From: JBEKYD01 sp049509915
Lineage (GTDB): Bacteria; Acidobacteriota; Terriglobia; Bryobacterales; Bryobacteraceae
DNA: 7,822 nucleotides
NCBI GenBank assembly: GCA_049509915.1
Contig: JBEKZL010000312.1
Span: forward strand, 1-7,822
Direction: 5' to 3'
Of this stretch, positions 6,966-7,822 are shown one piece after another. Position 1 is the first letter of the stretch; each line of letters begins with the position of its first letter. Below the pieces are notes generated by a model. That model was not told where the DNA came from and did no database searches. It was given only the letters and a program-made list of their open reading frames with translations. Made by a program: the position numbers and the translations under genes.

Positions 6966-7544
6966 ATGGCTAACGCCGCAAAAATTATGATCATCCGGCA
7001 CGCCGAAAAGCCTGAAGGCACAGTTCAGGGCGTTGACATCAGCGGAAATGACGGACCAGAAAACCTGACCGTGCAGGGATGGCAGCGCGCCGGCGCCCTC
7101 GCCCGGTTCTTCGCCCCGCTGAGCAGCCAGTTTCAGCGACCGGGGATCGCCCGGCCGCAGTTCTTGCTGGCGTCCAGTCCGGTCAGCAAGGCGCAAAAAA
7201 AAGACGACGATAATGGATCGAAAAGCCAACGGCCGGAGGAGACGATCACGCCGCTGAGCCAACTCATCGATGTCACGATCGACTTGACCTTCGTGAAAGG
7301 CCAGGAAACACAGGTGGCGGCTGCGGCCGTTGCCTCCGGAGGCGTGGCTCTGATCGCCTGGCAGCATGAAGATATCCCGGCAATTGCAGCGGCAATTCCC
7401 GGGGCAAGCGGGTTCCCATCGCCGTGGCCCGGCAGCCGTTTCGACATCGTCTGGGTTTTCGATCTAGAGTCGGATGGCACGTATTCGTTCAGCCAGGTGC
7501 CCCAAATGCTGCTCGCCGGCGATCTTCCGTCGGTAATCACTTAA
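6966..7544 (+). CDS. Histidine phosphatase superfamily protein (RHG-motif phosphohydrolase-like)
   Basis: The 192-residue protein opens with KIMIIRHAEKP, the signature of the phosphoglycerate-mutase-like histidine phosphatases, in which the His of 'RH' is phosphorylated during catalysis. His12 is the candidate nucleophile and Arg11 a phosphate ligand. LTVQGWQRAGALARFF (34-49) matches the usual LTxxGxxQA helix. The second signature, normally SSPxxRAxxTA, appears stretched: SSP at 70-72, then a Lys/Asp-rich insertion, then SQRPEETITPL with Arg89 and Thr93. His134 in IAWQHEDIP fits the second catalytic His. There is no signal peptide, so it is probably cytoplasmic. The substrate cannot be told from sequence: members act on sugar phosphates, phosphoproteins or nucleotides, and short ones such as this are often of unknown function. 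The start is the first ATG, placed just before the family motif. The stop codon overlaps that of an opposing small frame. Confidence 0.88.
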   Translation: MANAAKIMIIRHAEKPEGTVQGVDISGNDGPENLTVQGWQRAGALARFFAPLSSQFQRPGIARPQFLLASSPVSKAQKKDDDNGSKSQRPEETITPLSQLIDVTIDLTFVKGQETQVAAAAVASGGVALIAWQHEDIPAIAAAIPGASGFPSPWPGSRFDIVWVFDLESDGTYSFSQVPQMLLAGDLPSVIT

Positions 7545-7735
7545 CCTGCCGCAATCCGATTTGCCCGGCTCGGAGTTTGACGGTCATATCGCGAGCAGAT
7601 CATCGTGAGGTTTACGGTTGAGAACAGCCCGCCCCTCCGCGTGATCCCTGGCGGTCGCGGCAAATGTCGGTAGCCGCCGGAGGAGATCACGTCGAGGACC
7701 TCCTGCTGTTGCGGTGTGAATTCGGGATCGGTCAT
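7541..7735 (-). CDS. Doubtful small minus-strand frame (64 codons), possibly a gene remnant
   Basis: From the ATG at 7735 the minus strand reads MTDPEFTPQQQEVLDVISSGG. This has protein-like composition, and its codons mostly end in G or C like the neighbours. The later part (RPPGITRRGGLFSTVN and onward) looks much less protein-like and has no recognised domain. GGATGAG about six bases upstream is a weak ribosome binding site. Its stop (TAA) shares TTAA with the stop of the histidine phosphatase gene. It could be a real small protein, the intact start of a gene whose remainder has decayed, or chance. Confidence 0.3.
   Translation of the reverse strand: MTDPEFTPQQQEVLDVISSGGYRHLPRPPGITRRGGLFSTVNLTMICSRYDRQTPSRANRIAAG
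7640..7691. repeat. Imperfect inverted repeat within the small minus-strand frame
   Basis: CGTGATC (7640-7646) pairs with GATCACG (7685-7691), and inside them GGCGG (7650-7654) pairs with CCGCC (7674-7678), leaving unequal bulges. It begins about 17 codons into the doubtful 64-codon frame, where the encoded protein stops looking protein-like. It resembles neither of the two palindrome families elsewhere in the window. Confidence 0.35.
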
Positions 7736-7822
7736 GACAAGCTCATCCGGCCAACACGGTAGCAGGCGAGCGGGCGCGGGCGAGGTGGAAGGGGATAGGC
7801 GGGATGGGCGGAGGCAATGGAA

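Noticed and set aside
7736..7822. Purine-rich right end as the start of another gene or repeat
   Set aside because: No frame with protein features or repeat relationship to the rest of the window is visible in these 87 bases.

Overview
The window looks like chromosomal DNA from a GC-rich bacterium, most likely an acidobacterium of the Solibacter/Bryobacter kind. That placement is an inference from the secreted-protein families present (a 'TPCRxxDTRG' surface domain, a 'LTNxxVIKMVKAGL' secreted protein, a Tat-exported propeller) and from the palindromic intergenic repeats; no rRNA gene is present to confirm it.

Layout. Positions 1-1646 (minus) hold the N-terminal 548 codons of secA, the preprotein translocase ATPase, cut by the left window edge. 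Positions 1647-2087 are a divergent intergenic region with a pair of mutually inverted palindromic hairpins. A small secreted protein of unknown function (2088-2861, plus) follows. It converges with a long minus-strand gene (3028 to about 4794) for a secreted surface protein: signal peptide, 'TPCR..DTRG' beta domain, nine tandem 17-residue repeats, a peptidase S74 intramolecular chaperone domain and a C-terminal coiled coil. An in-frame amber codon at 4615-4617 separates the signal peptide from the rest of this gene. The gene is bracketed by two direct copies (2890-3021 and 4910-5055) of a second palindromic repeat family with ends of the form GGGGCAGACCATCGTC. Then come, all on the plus strand, msrB (5131-5541), a Tat-signal beta-propeller protein related to TolB/oligogalacturonate-lyase proteins (5652-6764), and a histidine-phosphatase-superfamily protein (6966-7544). 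A doubtful small minus-strand frame (7541-7735) meets the last gene tail to tail over a shared TTAA.

How the genes relate. There is no obvious pathway. secA and msrB are housekeeping genes (protein export, repair of oxidised methionine). The other plus-strand genes have gaps of about 110 and 200 bp and their own candidate promoters, so they read as independent units rather than one operon. Three proteins carry export signals.

Most interesting points: (1) the amber codon that splits an otherwise intact surface-protein gene in one frame; (2) two distinct BIME-like repeat families in under 8 kb, one bracketing that same gene; (3) near-leaderless start arrangements for two genes. I did not find a convincing new multi-gene system.
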